Assembly (NCBI RefSeq): GCF_002093625.1
Contig: NZ_MRWD01000002.1
Span: 62,001-126,000, forward strand
DNA from: Rouxiella silvae
Lineage (GTDB): Bacteria; Pseudomonadota; Gammaproteobacteria; Enterobacterales; Enterobacteriaceae
Direction: 5' to 3'
Length of the DNA: 64,000 nucleotides
This document shows positions 8,102 to 17,181 of the stretch, one piece after another (position 1 is the first letter of the stretch; each line of letters starts with the position of its first letter). The position numbers and the translations under genes are program-made. The notes under the pieces are model-generated. The model was not told the origin of the DNA. It saw nothing but the letters and a program-made list of their open reading frames with translations, and made no database searches.

Positions 8102-9427
8102 ATGCACTCGAACATTATTCAGCAGCCCGACGGATACTTAAATAAAACCCCACTGTTGCAGTTTATTTTGCTGTCATGCCTGTTCCCGCTGTGGGGCTGC
8201 GCCGCCAGTCTAAACGATATTTTGATCACCCAGTTCAAAAGCGTGTTTGAGCTGAGCGACTTCGCCAGTGCGCTGGTACAAAGTGCTTTTTACGGCGGCT
8301 ATTTCCTGATTGCCATTCCCGCGTCTTTGGTTATTCGCAGCAGCAGCTACAAAATAGCCATTTTGCTCGGGCTCGCGCTGTACATCGTCGGGTGCGTACT
8401 GTTTTATCCCGCGTCGCATATGGCCACATACACCATGTTTCTGGCGGCCATTTTTGCCATTGCTATTGGTCTGAGCTTCCTTGAAACGGCAGCGAATACC
8501 TACAGTTCGATGATTGGCCATCGCGACTACGCCACGCTGCGTCTTAATATCAGCCAGACTTTTTATCCGGTTGGCGCGCTGATGGGCATCGTGTTGGGTA
8601 AATACCTGGTATTTCAGGACGGTGAAAGCCTGCATCGCCAAATGGCCGGTCTCAATGCTGACCAACTGCATCAGTTCAAACTGAATATGTTGGAACATAC
8701 GCTGGAGCCTTATAAATATCTGGTGATGGTATTAGTCGTTGTTATGGTGCTGTTCCTGCTAACGCGCTATCCACGCTGCAAGCCTGAAACCGTAGATAAA
8801 AAGCTGCCAAGCCTGAGTGAGACGTTCAGCTATCTGGCGAAAAATCGCCACTTTAAGCGCGGCATTATTACCCAGTTCATTTATGTCGGTATGCAGGTGG
8901 CTGTCTGGTCCTTTACTATCCGCCTGGCGCTAAACTTAGGTGCGGCCAATGAGCGTCACGCCTCCAACTTTATGATTTACAGTTTTATCTGCTTCTTTAT
9001 CGGCAAGTTTGTCGCCAACTTCCTGATGACTCGCTTTCGTGCCGAAAAAGTGCTGATTGCCTACTCCATCGTGGGTGTTGCCACGCTGCTTTATGTGATG
9101 CTGGTCCCGAACTTCACGGCGGTGTATGCGGCAGTGTTCGTCAGCGTGTTGTTCGGACCCTGCTGGGCAACCATTTATGCCGGTACACTTTCTACCGTGG
9201 ACAATAAATATACTGAAGTCGCCGGTGCGTTTATCGTGATGGCCATCGTCGGTGCCGCCTTCATTCCGGCGCTGCAAGGTCTGGTCTCTGACCATACGGG
9301 CTCGATGCAGCTGGCGTTTGGCGTTTCATTGCTGTGCTTTGCCTGGGTTGGTTTTTATTTCTGGGGCGAGCTACGTCATAAAAAGCATCCCACCACCACA
9401 GGACGTTTAGCGGAGAATGCACAATGA
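8102..9427 (+). CDS. deoP: Deoxyribose permease, FucP-family MFS symporter
   Basis: Inner-membrane sugar:proton symporter, 441 aa, about 12 predicted helices. The first helix region L-F-P-L-W-G-C-A-A-S-L-N-D-I-L and the central F-L-E-T-A-A-N-T-Y are FucP-family hallmarks. It starts 13 nt after deoK and its stop overlaps the deoX start (ATGA). By operon position the substrate is deoxyribose; an L-fucose or similar substrate cannot be excluded by family alone. Confidence 0.8.
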   Translation: MHSNIIQQPDGYLNKTPLLQFILLSCLFPLWGCAASLNDILITQFKSVFELSDFASALVQSAFYGGYFLIAIPASLVIRSSSYKIAILLGLALYIVGCVLFYPASHMATYTMFLAAIFAIAIGLSFLETAANTYSSMIGHRDYATLRLNISQTFYPVGALMGIVLGKYLVFQDGESLHRQMAGLNADQLHQFKLNMLEHTLEPYKYLVMVLVVVMVLFLLTRYPRCKPETVDKKLPSLSETFSYLAKNRHFKRGIITQFIYVGMQVAVWSFTIRLALNLGAANERHASNFMIYSFICFFIGKFVANFLMTRFRAEKVLIAYSIVGVATLLYVMLVPNFTAVYAAVFVSVLFGPCWATIYAGTLSTVDNKYTEVAGAFIVMAIVGAAFIPALQGLVSDHTGSMQLAFGVSLLCFAWVGFYFWGELRHKKHPTTTGRLAENAQ

Positions 9428-10443
9428 AAACCACGCTGCCACTGACCTCATCAATGTTTACGGAAACGCCTCGGGTTTTACTCACCCACTCACGGTTCAA
9501 GGTTACGCTGTTCCGCTACGCTTCAGGCATTGAGGCGGTAAGGCTTGAAAATGAGCGCGGGGCGGTTATCGTCCTGCCTTACTATGGCCAAATGATTTGG
9601 GACGCAAGTTTCGACGGGCGCACATTGACGATGGGCAACGGTTTCAAACAGCCGTTGCCCGGCAAGGACATCATCGACACCTATGGCTGCTTTGCCTTCC
9701 ATTCTGGCCTGCTGGCAAACGGTTGCCCTGCACCGGAAGACGACCATCCGCTGCACGGTGAAATGTCGTGTGCCAAAATGGACAGCGCATGGCTAGAGCT
9801 GGACGACGAGAGCCTTACCCTCAGGGGCGAGGTGGAATATATCAAGGGATTTGGCCACCATTATCGTGCTACCCCAGCGGTTACGCTGCTGGCCGAACGT
9901 CCACGGTTGCGGATTTCAATGGCGGTGACCAACCTTGCCGGTAAAAACATGCCGCTGCAGTACATGTGCCACATGAACTATGCCTGGGTAGCGAATGGCG
10001 TTTTCAGCCAAAGCATTCCTGATGACGCTTTTGTGCTTAGAACCTCGATACCTGCTCACGTGCATCCGACGCCGATCTGGCTGGATTACACGCGTCAGTT
10101 GGCGTCTGCACCGTCAAGTTTTGACGGCCTGAACCGACCTGAAATGTGTGACCCAGAAATCGTCTTTTTTGCCGATAATCTGTCGCAGTACGGCGAGAAA
10201 GTCAGCTTCAGTGTGACTTCACCCGAGGGCTACGGATTCAGTACCCAGTTTGATACCCGACAGTTTAGCCACGCCACGCGCTGGATATTGAACAATGCCG
10301 ATCAGCAGGTGGCCGCTTTCGTGCTGCCGGCCACCTGCCGTCCGGAAGGTTTTCTCGCCGCGAAACAGGCCGATACATTGTTAAATCTTGAACCGGGTGA
10401 AACGCGTTGCTTTGAAGTAGAAACCGGAATGATTGAGCCATAA
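9424..10443 (+). CDS. deoX: DeoX-like aldose 1-epimerase family protein (DUF4432)
   Basis: 339-aa cytoplasmic protein, mostly beta, with no signal peptide. It resembles the galactose-mutarotase-like fold; conserved histidines (H-S-G-L near residue 99, P-L-H-G-E near 110, Y-M-C-H-M-N near 180) are placed as in sugar epimerases. Translation is coupled to deoP by ATGA. The third gene of Salmonella deoKPX belongs to this family. Interconverting deoxyribose anomers is an inference from fold and operon. Confidence 0.72.
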   Translation: MKTTLPLTSSMFTETPRVLLTHSRFKVTLFRYASGIEAVRLENERGAVIVLPYYGQMIWDASFDGRTLTMGNGFKQPLPGKDIIDTYGCFAFHSGLLANGCPAPEDDHPLHGEMSCAKMDSAWLELDDESLTLRGEVEYIKGFGHHYRATPAVTLLAERPRLRISMAVTNLAGKNMPLQYMCHMNYAWVANGVFSQSIPDDAFVLRTSIPAHVHPTPIWLDYTRQLASAPSSFDGLNRPEMCDPEIVFFADNLSQYGEKVSFSVTSPEGYGFSTQFDTRQFSHATRWILNNADQQVAAFVLPATCRPEGFLAAKQADTLLNLEPGETRCFEVETGMIEP

Positions 10444-10476
10444 AAGGCGTATAACCCGGCTTGTTGGGGCCGGTAT

Positions 10477-12114
10477 TTATTCCCGCTCTTTGCGCAACCT
10501 TCGCCATAGCGTGGTGCGGCTAATACCTAAATAATCAGCCGTTGCAGAATGATTACCGGAACATTTTTTCAGCGCCTGCTCGGCCGTAAGCAAGGGCGTC
10601 GGCGCTGGTTGTGTTGCAGGCGTGATATCTGCATTTAGCGGTGATTGCGCTAATTCCGGTAATAGCCTCAGCATAAATTCTTTAGTTAATAACCCTTCAG
10701 GTGAGGCGCTGAGAAACAGCGCCACGCGCTCCATGAGATTACGTAATTCGCGGATATTTCCCGGCCAGTGATAATCAAGCAGCAGTTCTCGACAGTGATT
10801 GATGGCGTTAAGCATCTTCTCCTGCACGGGGGCATTGAGGGCCGCCAGCGATTGTTGTAAATACCACTTCGCCAATAGAATGACATCTTCTTGCCGCTCT
10901 CTGAGCGCGGGCAGAGGCAGGCGCAATACGCTGAGGCGATAAAACAGGTCGGAACGAAAGCGCCCCTGTTGCTGCCAGGCATCGAGGTCACAATGCGTGG
11001 CGCTAATGACCCGCACATTAATATTAATCGGCCGCTGACCGCCGACCCGCACGACTCTGCGCTCTTCAAGCACGCGTAATAAACGCGTTTGCATCGCGAG
11101 TGGCATTTCTCCTATCTCGTCAAGAAAAAGCGTACCGCCGTTTGCCGCCTCAAACAGTCCCGGCCTTCCGCCTCGACGAGAGCCGGTGAACGCACCATCC
11201 TCATAGCCAAATAGCTCCGCCTCGAGCAGCGATTCAGTGATAGCCCCGCAGTTAATGGCAATAAAAGGCGCAATTGTCTTCTCCTGACGAGGGTGCCGGA
11301 GGGCGATATATTCACGATGCAGCGCCTGCGCCACCCACTCTTTACCGGTACCGGTTTCACCCTGGATTAGCACGGCAGCGGGGGAGCGGGCGTAGAGCAG
11401 GACTGTTTGGCGAACCTGCTCCATCGCGGGTGATTCACCCTGTAAGTCGCTGATGTTATGGCGCGTGTGCAGTAAATTTGGTGATGCAAAGGCCTGGCTC
11501 TGATGGATCCCCGTACGGGTTGAGCGAGAGAGGTCCAGCGCATCATGGAACGCCTGCCTTACTGAATTGGCGGAATAGACAAACACGCCGATAAGTCCGG
11601 CTTCAGTGGTCAAATCGGTGACCATGCCCTGACCGATTATTACCTCGATACCCTTGGCTTTTAACTCATTAATCTGAGCGCGGGCATCCTCTTCTGTAGC
11701 ATAGCTGCGTTGTTCAATCGGCAAATCGAACACCTGCTGAAATTCAGTCAGCTGAGGTAAGGTGTGCTGGTAAGTAATGATCCCGATTTTCGCACTGATT
11801 TTTCGCGCGTTAGCCAATGCCTGCATCACGTCAAAACCGCTGGCCCTAGCGGTAATCACCGGTACCGAGACGCGACTTTTGAGGTAAGCCCCGTTCGAGC
11901 CGGAGGAAATAATGACGTCACAGTGCTCGGTGGCCAGCTTTTTCCTAATGAACTGGACGGCCTTTTCAAAACCGTAGGGGACCGGTGTGATGATGGCGCT
12001 ATCGTCAAATTCCAGGCTGATATCTCGGAAAAGATCGGCAAGACGAGAGATAGACACCGTCCAAATCACCGGCTTATTACCCGCCTCGGTGTTGTAACGC
12101 GAAGAGTTCGCCAT
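10477..12114 (-). CDS. prpR: Propionate catabolism regulator PrpR (sigma-54 activator)
   Basis: Enhancer-binding activator of prpBCD, sensing 2-methylcitrate in the E. coli/Salmonella system. Order: PrpR_N sensor (about residues 10-190), AAA+ domain with Walker A G-E-T-G-T-G-K-E and Walker [12 protein letters not shown], then a Fis-type HTH at the C-terminus ([11 protein letters not shown]). The sigma-54 contact loop reads G-A-F-T-G-S where GAFTGA is canonical. ATG 12114 is preferred because AAAGGGA precedes it; a GTG six codons upstream contains that site. Divergent from prpB and tail-to-tail with deoX. Confidence 0.93.
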   Translation of the reverse strand: MANSSRYNTEAGNKPVIWTVSISRLADLFRDISLEFDDSAIITPVPYGFEKAVQFIRKKLATEHCDVIISSGSNGAYLKSRVSVPVITARASGFDVMQALANARKISAKIGIITYQHTLPQLTEFQQVFDLPIEQRSYATEEDARAQINELKAKGIEVIIGQGMVTDLTTEAGLIGVFVYSANSVRQAFHDALDLSRSTRTGIHQSQAFASPNLLHTRHNISDLQGESPAMEQVRQTVLLYARSPAAVLIQGETGTGKEWVAQALHREYIALRHPRQEKTIAPFIAINCGAITESLLEAELFGYEDGAFTGSRRGGRPGLFEAANGGTLFLDEIGEMPLAMQTRLLRVLEERRVVRVGGQRPININVRVISATHCDLDAWQQQGRFRSDLFYRLSVLRLPLPALRERQEDVILLAKWYLQQSLAALNAPVQEKMLNAINHCRELLLDYHWPGNIRELRNLMERVALFLSASPEGLLTKEFMLRLLPELAQSPLNADITPATQPAPTPLLTAEQALKKCSGNHSATADYLGISRTTLWRRLRKERE

Positions 12115-12149
12115 CCGTTTCCCTTTATTCACTGTTGTAGTTTCAAGCC

Positions 12150-12219
12150 TGTTTCATCATTGTTTCATTAATCTGCAAATGAAACCTACGTGAACCCTAA
12201 GTGAAACATAGCGTGAAAG
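12150..12219. promoter_or_regulatory. PrpR upstream activator repeats
   Basis: An array of TGTTTCAy-type units: TGTTTCAT at 12150-12157 and 12161-12168, the inverted form ATGAAAC at 12179-12185, GTGAAACA at 12201-12208, and weaker GTGAAC (12190-12195) and GTGAAAG (12213-12219). GTTTCATT (12162-12169) and AATGAAAC (12178-12185) form a perfect dyad. The position, 130-190 nt before the sigma-54 promoter, fits enhancer sites for PrpR. Confidence 0.65.
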
Positions 12220-12273
12220 ACGGCGGACGACAATATCGGCAGGGTAAATATTAATGATGACAGTGATGCTGTT

Positions 12274-12286
12274 TAATTTATTGATA
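12274..12286 (-). promoter_or_regulatory. IHF site between PrpR sites and sigma-54 promoter
   Basis: Read on the minus strand this matches the IHF consensus WATCAANNNNTTR at every defined base. Its location between enhancer repeats and promoter is the classic place for DNA bending in sigma-54 systems. Confidence 0.6.
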
Positions 12287-12336
12287 TTATTGATTAATTT
12301 TATTTGTGTCTGAATTGAGAGCCATGCACCTACCCG

Positions 12337-12353
12337 TTGGCACCCCTCTTGCT
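12337..12353 (+). promoter_or_regulatory. Sigma-54 promoter of prpBCD
   Basis: TTGGCAC-N5-TTGCT with GG (12339-12340) and GC (12351-12352) 10 nt apart, the exact -24/-12 geometry, about 45 nt before prpB and beside a sigma-54 activator gene. Confidence 0.85.
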
Positions 12354-12397
12354 ATGTTTAATGGAGACCTTAATCCTCGATTAACAGGCAGGTAACG

Positions 12398-13288
12398 ATG
12401 AGCTTATATTCCCCTGGTCGCACCTTCCGCGCGGCCCTGACCCAAGAATCCCCTCTACAGATCGTTGGAACCATTAATGCTAACCACGCCTTGCTGGCGA
12501 AACAGGCCGGTTACCAAGCTATTTACCTTTCAGGGGGTGGGGTGGCAGCGGGTTCTCTCGGGCTGCCCGATTTAGGTATTTCTAACCTGGATGACGTGTT
12601 AACAGACGTGCGTCGTATTACCGACGTGTGTGATTTACCGCTGTTGGTTGATGCCGATACCGGTTTCGGCTCTTCGGCGTTTAATATCGCCCGCACCGTG
12701 AGACAGATAAGCAAAGCCGGTGCGGCGGCGCTGCATATTGAAGATCAGGTCGGCGCGAAACGCTGCGGTCATCGCCCAAATAAAGAAATCGTCAGCACGC
12801 AAGAAATGGTCGATCGCATCAAAGCGGCAGTCGATGCGCGTACTGATGAGAATTTCGTCATTATGGCCCGTACCGATGCGCTAGCCGCTGAAGGGCTTGA
12901 TGCAGCACTTGCCCGCGTTCAGGCCTACGTCGAAGCGGGCGCCGATATGGTATTTCCGGAGGCGGTCACCGAGCTGGAGATGTATGCCGTTTTTGCTAAA
13001 ACGTCAGGCGTGCCGATTCTGGCTAATCTGACCGAGTTTGGCGTAACGCCCTTGTTTACGCTGGACGAACTGAAAACCGTCGATGTCGCTATGGCGCTGT
13101 ATCCACTTTCTGCTTTTCGCGCGATGAATAAGGCAGCCGAGCGGCTTTATCGCGGATTGCGGCAGGAAGGCACGCAGAAGCATCTGGTTGATACCATGCA
13201 GACCCGTGCGGAACTGTATCAAAGCATTAACTACTACGATTTTGAACAAAAACTGGATCAACTCTTTGCTCAGAAAGAAAGGAGATAA
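12398..13288 (+). CDS. prpB: 2-methylisocitrate lyase
   Basis: Splits 2-methylisocitrate into pyruvate and succinate, the last step of the methylcitrate cycle. 296 aa of the ICL/PEP mutase superfamily: D-A-D-T-G-F-G near residue 86 for Mg binding, the catalytic-loop motif K-R-C-G-H near 121-125 and M-A-R-T-D-A near 157. Length equals E. coli PrpB. First gene after the sigma-54 promoter; it ends 1 nt before the prpC start, so the two are probably translationally coupled. Confidence 0.95.
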   Translation: MSLYSPGRTFRAALTQESPLQIVGTINANHALLAKQAGYQAIYLSGGGVAAGSLGLPDLGISNLDDVLTDVRRITDVCDLPLLVDADTGFGSSAFNIARTVRQISKAGAAALHIEDQVGAKRCGHRPNKEIVSTQEMVDRIKAAVDARTDENFVIMARTDALAAEGLDAALARVQAYVEAGADMVFPEAVTELEMYAVFAKTSGVPILANLTEFGVTPLFTLDELKTVDVAMALYPLSAFRAMNKAAERLYRGLRQEGTQKHLVDTMQTRAELYQSINYYDFEQKLDQLFAQKERR

Positions 13289-13289
13289 A

Positions 13290-14432
13290 GTGACTACGTC
13301 AACCTTCACCCCTAAAAAATCCGTCGCACTGTCGGGCGTGGTGGCGGGTAATACCGCCCTGTGCACCGTAGGTCGCAGCGGTAACGATCTGCACTATCTT
13401 GGCTATGATATTGTCGATTTAGCCCGCTACTGCAAGTTTGAAGAAGTGGCGTATTTGCTGATTTATGGCAAATTGCCCAACGCGGCAGAACTCGCGGCCT
13501 ACATGCATAAGCTCCGCTCGCGCCGCGGTTTGCCTGCGTCGGTTAAAACCGTATTGGAAGCCTTACCCGCTGCCTCGCACCCGATGGACGTGATGCGCAC
13601 TGGCGTGTCTGCGCTGGGCTGTACGCTGCCTGAAAAAGATGACCATTCTTTCGCGGGTGCCTGTGATATCGCCGACAGCCTGCTGGCCGCACTCGGTTCG
13701 ATGCTGCTGTATTGGTACCACTACAGCCATCACGGTAACCGTATTCAGGTCGAAACCGACGATGAATCCATTGGCGGGCATTTCCTGCATTTGCTGCACG
13801 GTGAGGCGCCCGACGAACGGTGGATTAAGGCGATGCACACTTCGCTTATCCTTTATGCCGAGCATGAATTTAACGCATCTACCTTTACTGCGCGGGTTAT
13901 TGCCGGTACCGGATCCGATATTTACTCGGCGATTACCGGCGCTATCGGGGCCTTGCGCGGTAAAAAACACGGCGGTGCCAACGAAGTCGCGCTGGAAATT
14001 CAGCAGCGTTACCTCTCTCCCGATGAAGCTGAAAGCGACATTAAAAACCGACTGGCCAATAAAGAAGTGGTGATTGGCTTCGGGCATCCAGTCTATACCT
14101 TGGCCGACCCGCGCCATAGCGTGATCAAACAGGTTGCCCAAGCGCTTTCACAGCAGGCGGGTGACGGGAAAATCTTTGATATTGCCAGCCGTCTAGAAAC
14201 GGTGATGTGGGATGAGAAAAAGATGTTCCCCAACTTGGACTGGTTCTCTGCCGTGGCTTATCACCAAATGGGCATACCAACCGCGATGTTTACGCCACTT
14301 TTTGTAATGGCCCGCACCAGCGGATGGGCGGCACATATTATCGAACAGCGTAAAGACAATAAAATCATCCGACCGGCGGCGCATTATATCGGTCCCGATG
14401 ATTTGCCTTTTATTCCACTGGATAAACGTTAA
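13290..14432 (+). CDS. prpC: 2-methylcitrate synthase
   Basis: Condenses propionyl-CoA with oxaloacetate. 380 aa of the citrate-synthase superfamily, small (type I) size class; G-F-G-H-P-V-Y (near residue 265) holds a conserved active-site His and [13 protein letters not shown] follows near 318. The GTG at 13290 is chosen because GGAGA at the end of prpB is well spaced and the product then begins [10 protein letters not shown], like family members. An upstream in-frame extension overlaps prpB and is unlikely. Confidence 0.94.
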   Translation: MTTSTFTPKKSVALSGVVAGNTALCTVGRSGNDLHYLGYDIVDLARYCKFEEVAYLLIYGKLPNAAELAAYMHKLRSRRGLPASVKTVLEALPAASHPMDVMRTGVSALGCTLPEKDDHSFAGACDIADSLLAALGSMLLYWYHYSHHGNRIQVETDDESIGGHFLHLLHGEAPDERWIKAMHTSLILYAEHEFNASTFTARVIAGTGSDIYSAITGAIGALRGKKHGGANEVALEIQQRYLSPDEAESDIKNRLANKEVVIGFGHPVYTLADPRHSVIKQVAQALSQQAGDGKIFDIASRLETVMWDEKKMFPNLDWFSAVAYHQMGIPTAMFTPLFVMARTSGWAAHIIEQRKDNKIIRPAAHYIGPDDLPFIPLDKR

Positions 14433-14440
14433 GGAACTTT

Positions 14441-15895
14441 ATGTCTTCTTCACACAACGTGTTGGCCCGACAGCCGTATGACGCCGCGATAGTGGATATT
14501 GTCGATTACGTCATGCAGTATAAAATCAGCTCTCAAAAAGCTTACGAAACCGCACATTATTGCCTGCTTGATACGCTGGGTTGCGGGCTGGAAGCGCTGG
14601 AATATCCGGCGTGTAAAAAGCTGTTGGGGCCGATAGTACCCGGCACAGTGGTGCCGCACGGGGCGAGAGTGCCCGGCACGCAGTTTCAGCTTGACCCGGT
14701 GCAGGCGGCGTTTAATATCGGCACGATGATCCGCTGGCTGGATTTTAATGACACCTGGCTGGCGGCCGAGTGGGGCCATCCTTCCGATAATCTCGGCGGC
14801 GTGTTGGCTACCGCCGACTGGCTTTCACGCACCGCCGTGGCAGCGGGCAAAGCACCGTTAACCCTGCATCACGTATTGACCGGTATGATTAAGGCGCATG
14901 AGATCCAAGGCTGTCTGGCATTGGAAAATGCCTTTAATCGGGTCGGGCTGGACCACGTCCTGCTGGTTAAGGTGGCCTCAACGGCAGTAGTGGCCGAGAT
15001 GCTCGGCTTGGCGCGTGAAGAAATTTTGAGTGCCGTATCCAATGCCTGGATAGACGGGCAATCGCTGCGCACCTATCGCCATGCGCCAAATGCAGGCTCA
15101 CGTAAGTCTTGGGCGGCGGGCGATGCGACTTCACGGGCCGTGCGTTTGGCCCTGATGGCCAAAACCGGTGAGATGGGGTATCCCTCGGCGTTAACCGCCC
15201 AAACTTGGGGCTTCTATGATGTGCTGTTTAACGGCAAACCGTTCCAGTTTCAGCGGCCCTATGGCAGTTATGTGATGGAAAACGTGCTGTTCAAGATCTC
15301 ATTCCCTGCCGAGTTCCATGCTCAGACGGCGGTTGAAGCGGCTATCACGGTGCAAAAAAAATTGCTGCGGGCGGGGAAGGGCGTTGACGACATTAAGGCC
15401 ATCACTATTCGCACCCACCAGGCCTGCATTCGTATTATCGACAAACAGGGGCCATTGAATAATCCGGCCGATCGCGACCACTGTATTCAATATATGGTGG
15501 CCGTTCCGCTGATATTCGGGCGTTTGACCGCCGGAGATTATGAGGACGCTGTTGCCGCTGATTCGCGTATCGACGCGCTGCGGGAAAAAATAACCTGTGT
15601 TGAGGACCTGAGATTGACTCAGGACTACCATGATCCGCAAAAACGGGCGATCGGTAATGGTATTAGTGTCGAATTTAACGACGGTAGCCAACTCGACGAG
15701 GTGCTGGTGGAATATCCGATTGGCCACGCCCGCCGCCGTCAGGAAGGTATTCCGCTGTTGATTGAGAAATTCAAAATTAATTTGGCCCGCCAGTTCCCTG
15801 AAAAACAGCAGCAGCGTATCCTCAACGCCTCGCTGGATCGGGAGAAACTCGAGCAGATGGCGGTGAATGAGTATCTGGATTTGTATGTAATTTAA
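14441..15895 (+). CDS. prpD: 2-methylcitrate dehydratase
   Basis: Dehydrates 2-methylcitrate to 2-methyl-cis-aconitate; 484 aa of the MmgE/PrpD fold, equal in length to E. coli PrpD. Diagnostic stretches are R-W-L-D-F-N-D-T-W near residue 98, G-H-P-S-D-N-L near 113 and [13 protein letters not shown] near 220. It starts 8 nt after prpC. No prpE (propionyl-CoA synthetase) or acnD follows; the next gene, cscR, converges on it 17 nt away. Propionate activation must be encoded elsewhere. Confidence 0.95.
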   Translation: MSSSHNVLARQPYDAAIVDIVDYVMQYKISSQKAYETAHYCLLDTLGCGLEALEYPACKKLLGPIVPGTVVPHGARVPGTQFQLDPVQAAFNIGTMIRWLDFNDTWLAAEWGHPSDNLGGVLATADWLSRTAVAAGKAPLTLHHVLTGMIKAHEIQGCLALENAFNRVGLDHVLLVKVASTAVVAEMLGLAREEILSAVSNAWIDGQSLRTYRHAPNAGSRKSWAAGDATSRAVRLALMAKTGEMGYPSALTAQTWGFYDVLFNGKPFQFQRPYGSYVMENVLFKISFPAEFHAQTAVEAAITVQKKLLRAGKGVDDIKAITIRTHQACIRIIDKQGPLNNPADRDHCIQYMVAVPLIFGRLTAGDYEDAVAADSRIDALREKITCVEDLRLTQDYHDPQKRAIGNGISVEFNDGSQLDEVLVEYPIGHARRRQEGIPLLIEKFKINLARQFPEKQQQRILNASLDREKLEQMAVNEYLDLYVI

Positions 15896-15912
15896 GTTTT
15901 CTGCCTCTTGCT

Positions 15913-16908
15913 TCACATCGATTCGCGTTGAAGCCACGGGCTTTCAACGCGAACGGTTTCACGATGGCGATCGCCGTTAATAATGTGCAGCGCGCTCAGG
16001 CGGCCAATTTCGTAGTGGGGCAATTGCACCGTCGACAGCGGGGGCAAAAACAGGTCGCCAATGCCCACCATATTGTCGTAGCCCAGCACGCCGACGTCCT
16101 GCGGAATGCGCAGACCTTGCGCCAGAAGAATTTGATAGACCATGAAAGCAACGCGATCGTTACCACACACCACGCAATCAAACGTCGGCTTACCCTGTGG
16201 CATGTGCGCTGCCATCATCGCCGGAATATCCCGATAGTGCTCGTCGCCGAAGTCCATATAGCGGTGTAGCAGAGTATCGGGGTCAATACCGGCTTCACGA
16301 CAGGCGCGCGACAGCCCCTTGCGGCGACGAATCGTTGCCAGATGCTGGGCCGGCAGATGCAGACACAATGGTCGGCGATAGCCCGCCTGTAGCAACGCTT
16401 TCACCCCCTCGTACTGACCCTGTTCATCGTCAGGAATATAGCTGGCAACCGGCTCATGCAGGCTTTCACAGTTGGCCAATACGCACGGAAGAGACAGCAG
16501 TTTAGGCGGAACCGGCACCTGTCGCAGCCCCATTGTCGTGTAAATAATGCCGCTTGGCCGATGCGAGAGCAGTAGGTCAACCATGGTTTCAGGACTGTCG
16601 TCGGAGAACATATTGACCACAAAACTGTTCCATCCGTGGGCGCGTGCCGTTTCCTCAATCGACAAAGTGATCTCTACGGAAAAAGGGGTGGTTACCGTAT
16701 CAAGCGCCAGCACGCCGACGGTGTTCGGCGTTGCCCGCGCTCCGCGCACCTTTTTGGCTGACAGGTCTGGCACGTAATTTAATTCACTAATGGCGGCCTG
16801 CACACCGGCAAGCGTGTCAGGTTTAAGCCTTTCTGGGCTGTTCAAGGCGCGCGATACCGTCATTAACGACACGTTCGCCAGCTTTGCCACATCTTTTAAT
16901 GACGCCAT
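15913..16908 (-). CDS. cscR: Sucrose operon repressor CscR (LacI family)
   Basis: 331-aa LacI-type repressor. The product from ATG 16908 begins M-A-S-L-K-D-V-A-K-L-A-N-V-S, an N-terminal HTH almost identical to E. coli CscR, followed by the hinge helix and a periplasmic-binding-like effector domain. T-T-P-F-S-V and R-I-P-Q-D-V-G-V-L-G-Y-D-N also follow CscR. An upstream ATG (16944) would add 12 residues before the HTH and is unlikely. Divergent from cscB-cscA, with two palindromic operators in the shared gap. The expected inducer is sucrose or a product such as fructose. Confidence 0.92.
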   Translation of the reverse strand: MASLKDVAKLANVSLMTVSRALNSPERLKPDTLAGVQAAISELNYVPDLSAKKVRGARATPNTVGVLALDTVTTPFSVEITLSIEETARAHGWNSFVVNMFSDDSPETMVDLLLSHRPSGIIYTTMGLRQVPVPPKLLSLPCVLANCESLHEPVASYIPDDEQGQYEGVKALLQAGYRRPLCLHLPAQHLATIRRRKGLSRACREAGIDPDTLLHRYMDFGDEHYRDIPAMMAAHMPQGKPTFDCVVCGNDRVAFMVYQILLAQGLRIPQDVGVLGYDNMVGIGDLFLPPLSTVQLPHYEIGRLSALHIINGDRHRETVRVESPWLQRESM

Positions 16909-17076
16909 AAGTCTCTGTCCTGATTTGATGAAATCTCGGTCCATGCCTGCGGATCTACAAGGCTATACAACTCCGATTGTGAAGTAAAAGGATGGGCGAT
17001 ATTTTTTGTTCTCCGTAATTCGCGATGCCGCAGGAGAATTGTCATTAAATCATGATCGTGCTCTCATAACTGGTAT

Positions 17077-17088
17077 GTTAACGTTAAC
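17077..17088. promoter_or_regulatory. CscR operator 1
   Basis: Perfect palindrome GTTAACGTTAAC centred on the CpG step typical of LacI-family operators, in the cscR-cscB gap. Confidence 0.72.
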
Positions 17089-17091
17089 TTG

Positions 17092-17107
17092 TGTGATTAA
17101 CATCATA
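17092..17107 (+). promoter_or_regulatory. Candidate CRP site of the csc promoter
   Basis: TGTGA-N6-TCATA, one mismatch from the CRP consensus, lying between the two CscR operators. This gives a compact repressor-CRP-repressor layout. Confidence 0.55.
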
Positions 17108-17140
17108 AGTTCACTTTAAATTGCGTGAGGCGGGTGTGAT

Positions 17141-17152
17141 GTTAACGTTACC
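17141..17152. promoter_or_regulatory. CscR operator 2
   Basis: GTTAACGTTACC, one change from operator 1, centred 64 nt away (about six helical turns) and about 30 nt before the cscB start. Confidence 0.7.
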
Positions 17153-17181
17153 ATTTCATCATCTTCCTCACTGAGACTGCC

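Noticed and set aside
10455-10473. Shared terminator between deoX and prpR
   Set aside because: Only a 5-bp CCGGC/GCCGG stem could be drawn, with a poor T-run on either side.
13188-13289. Longer PrpC starting inside prpB
   Set aside because: It would overlap prpB by about 100 nt and add residues unlike the family; GTG 13290 has a good ribosome site.
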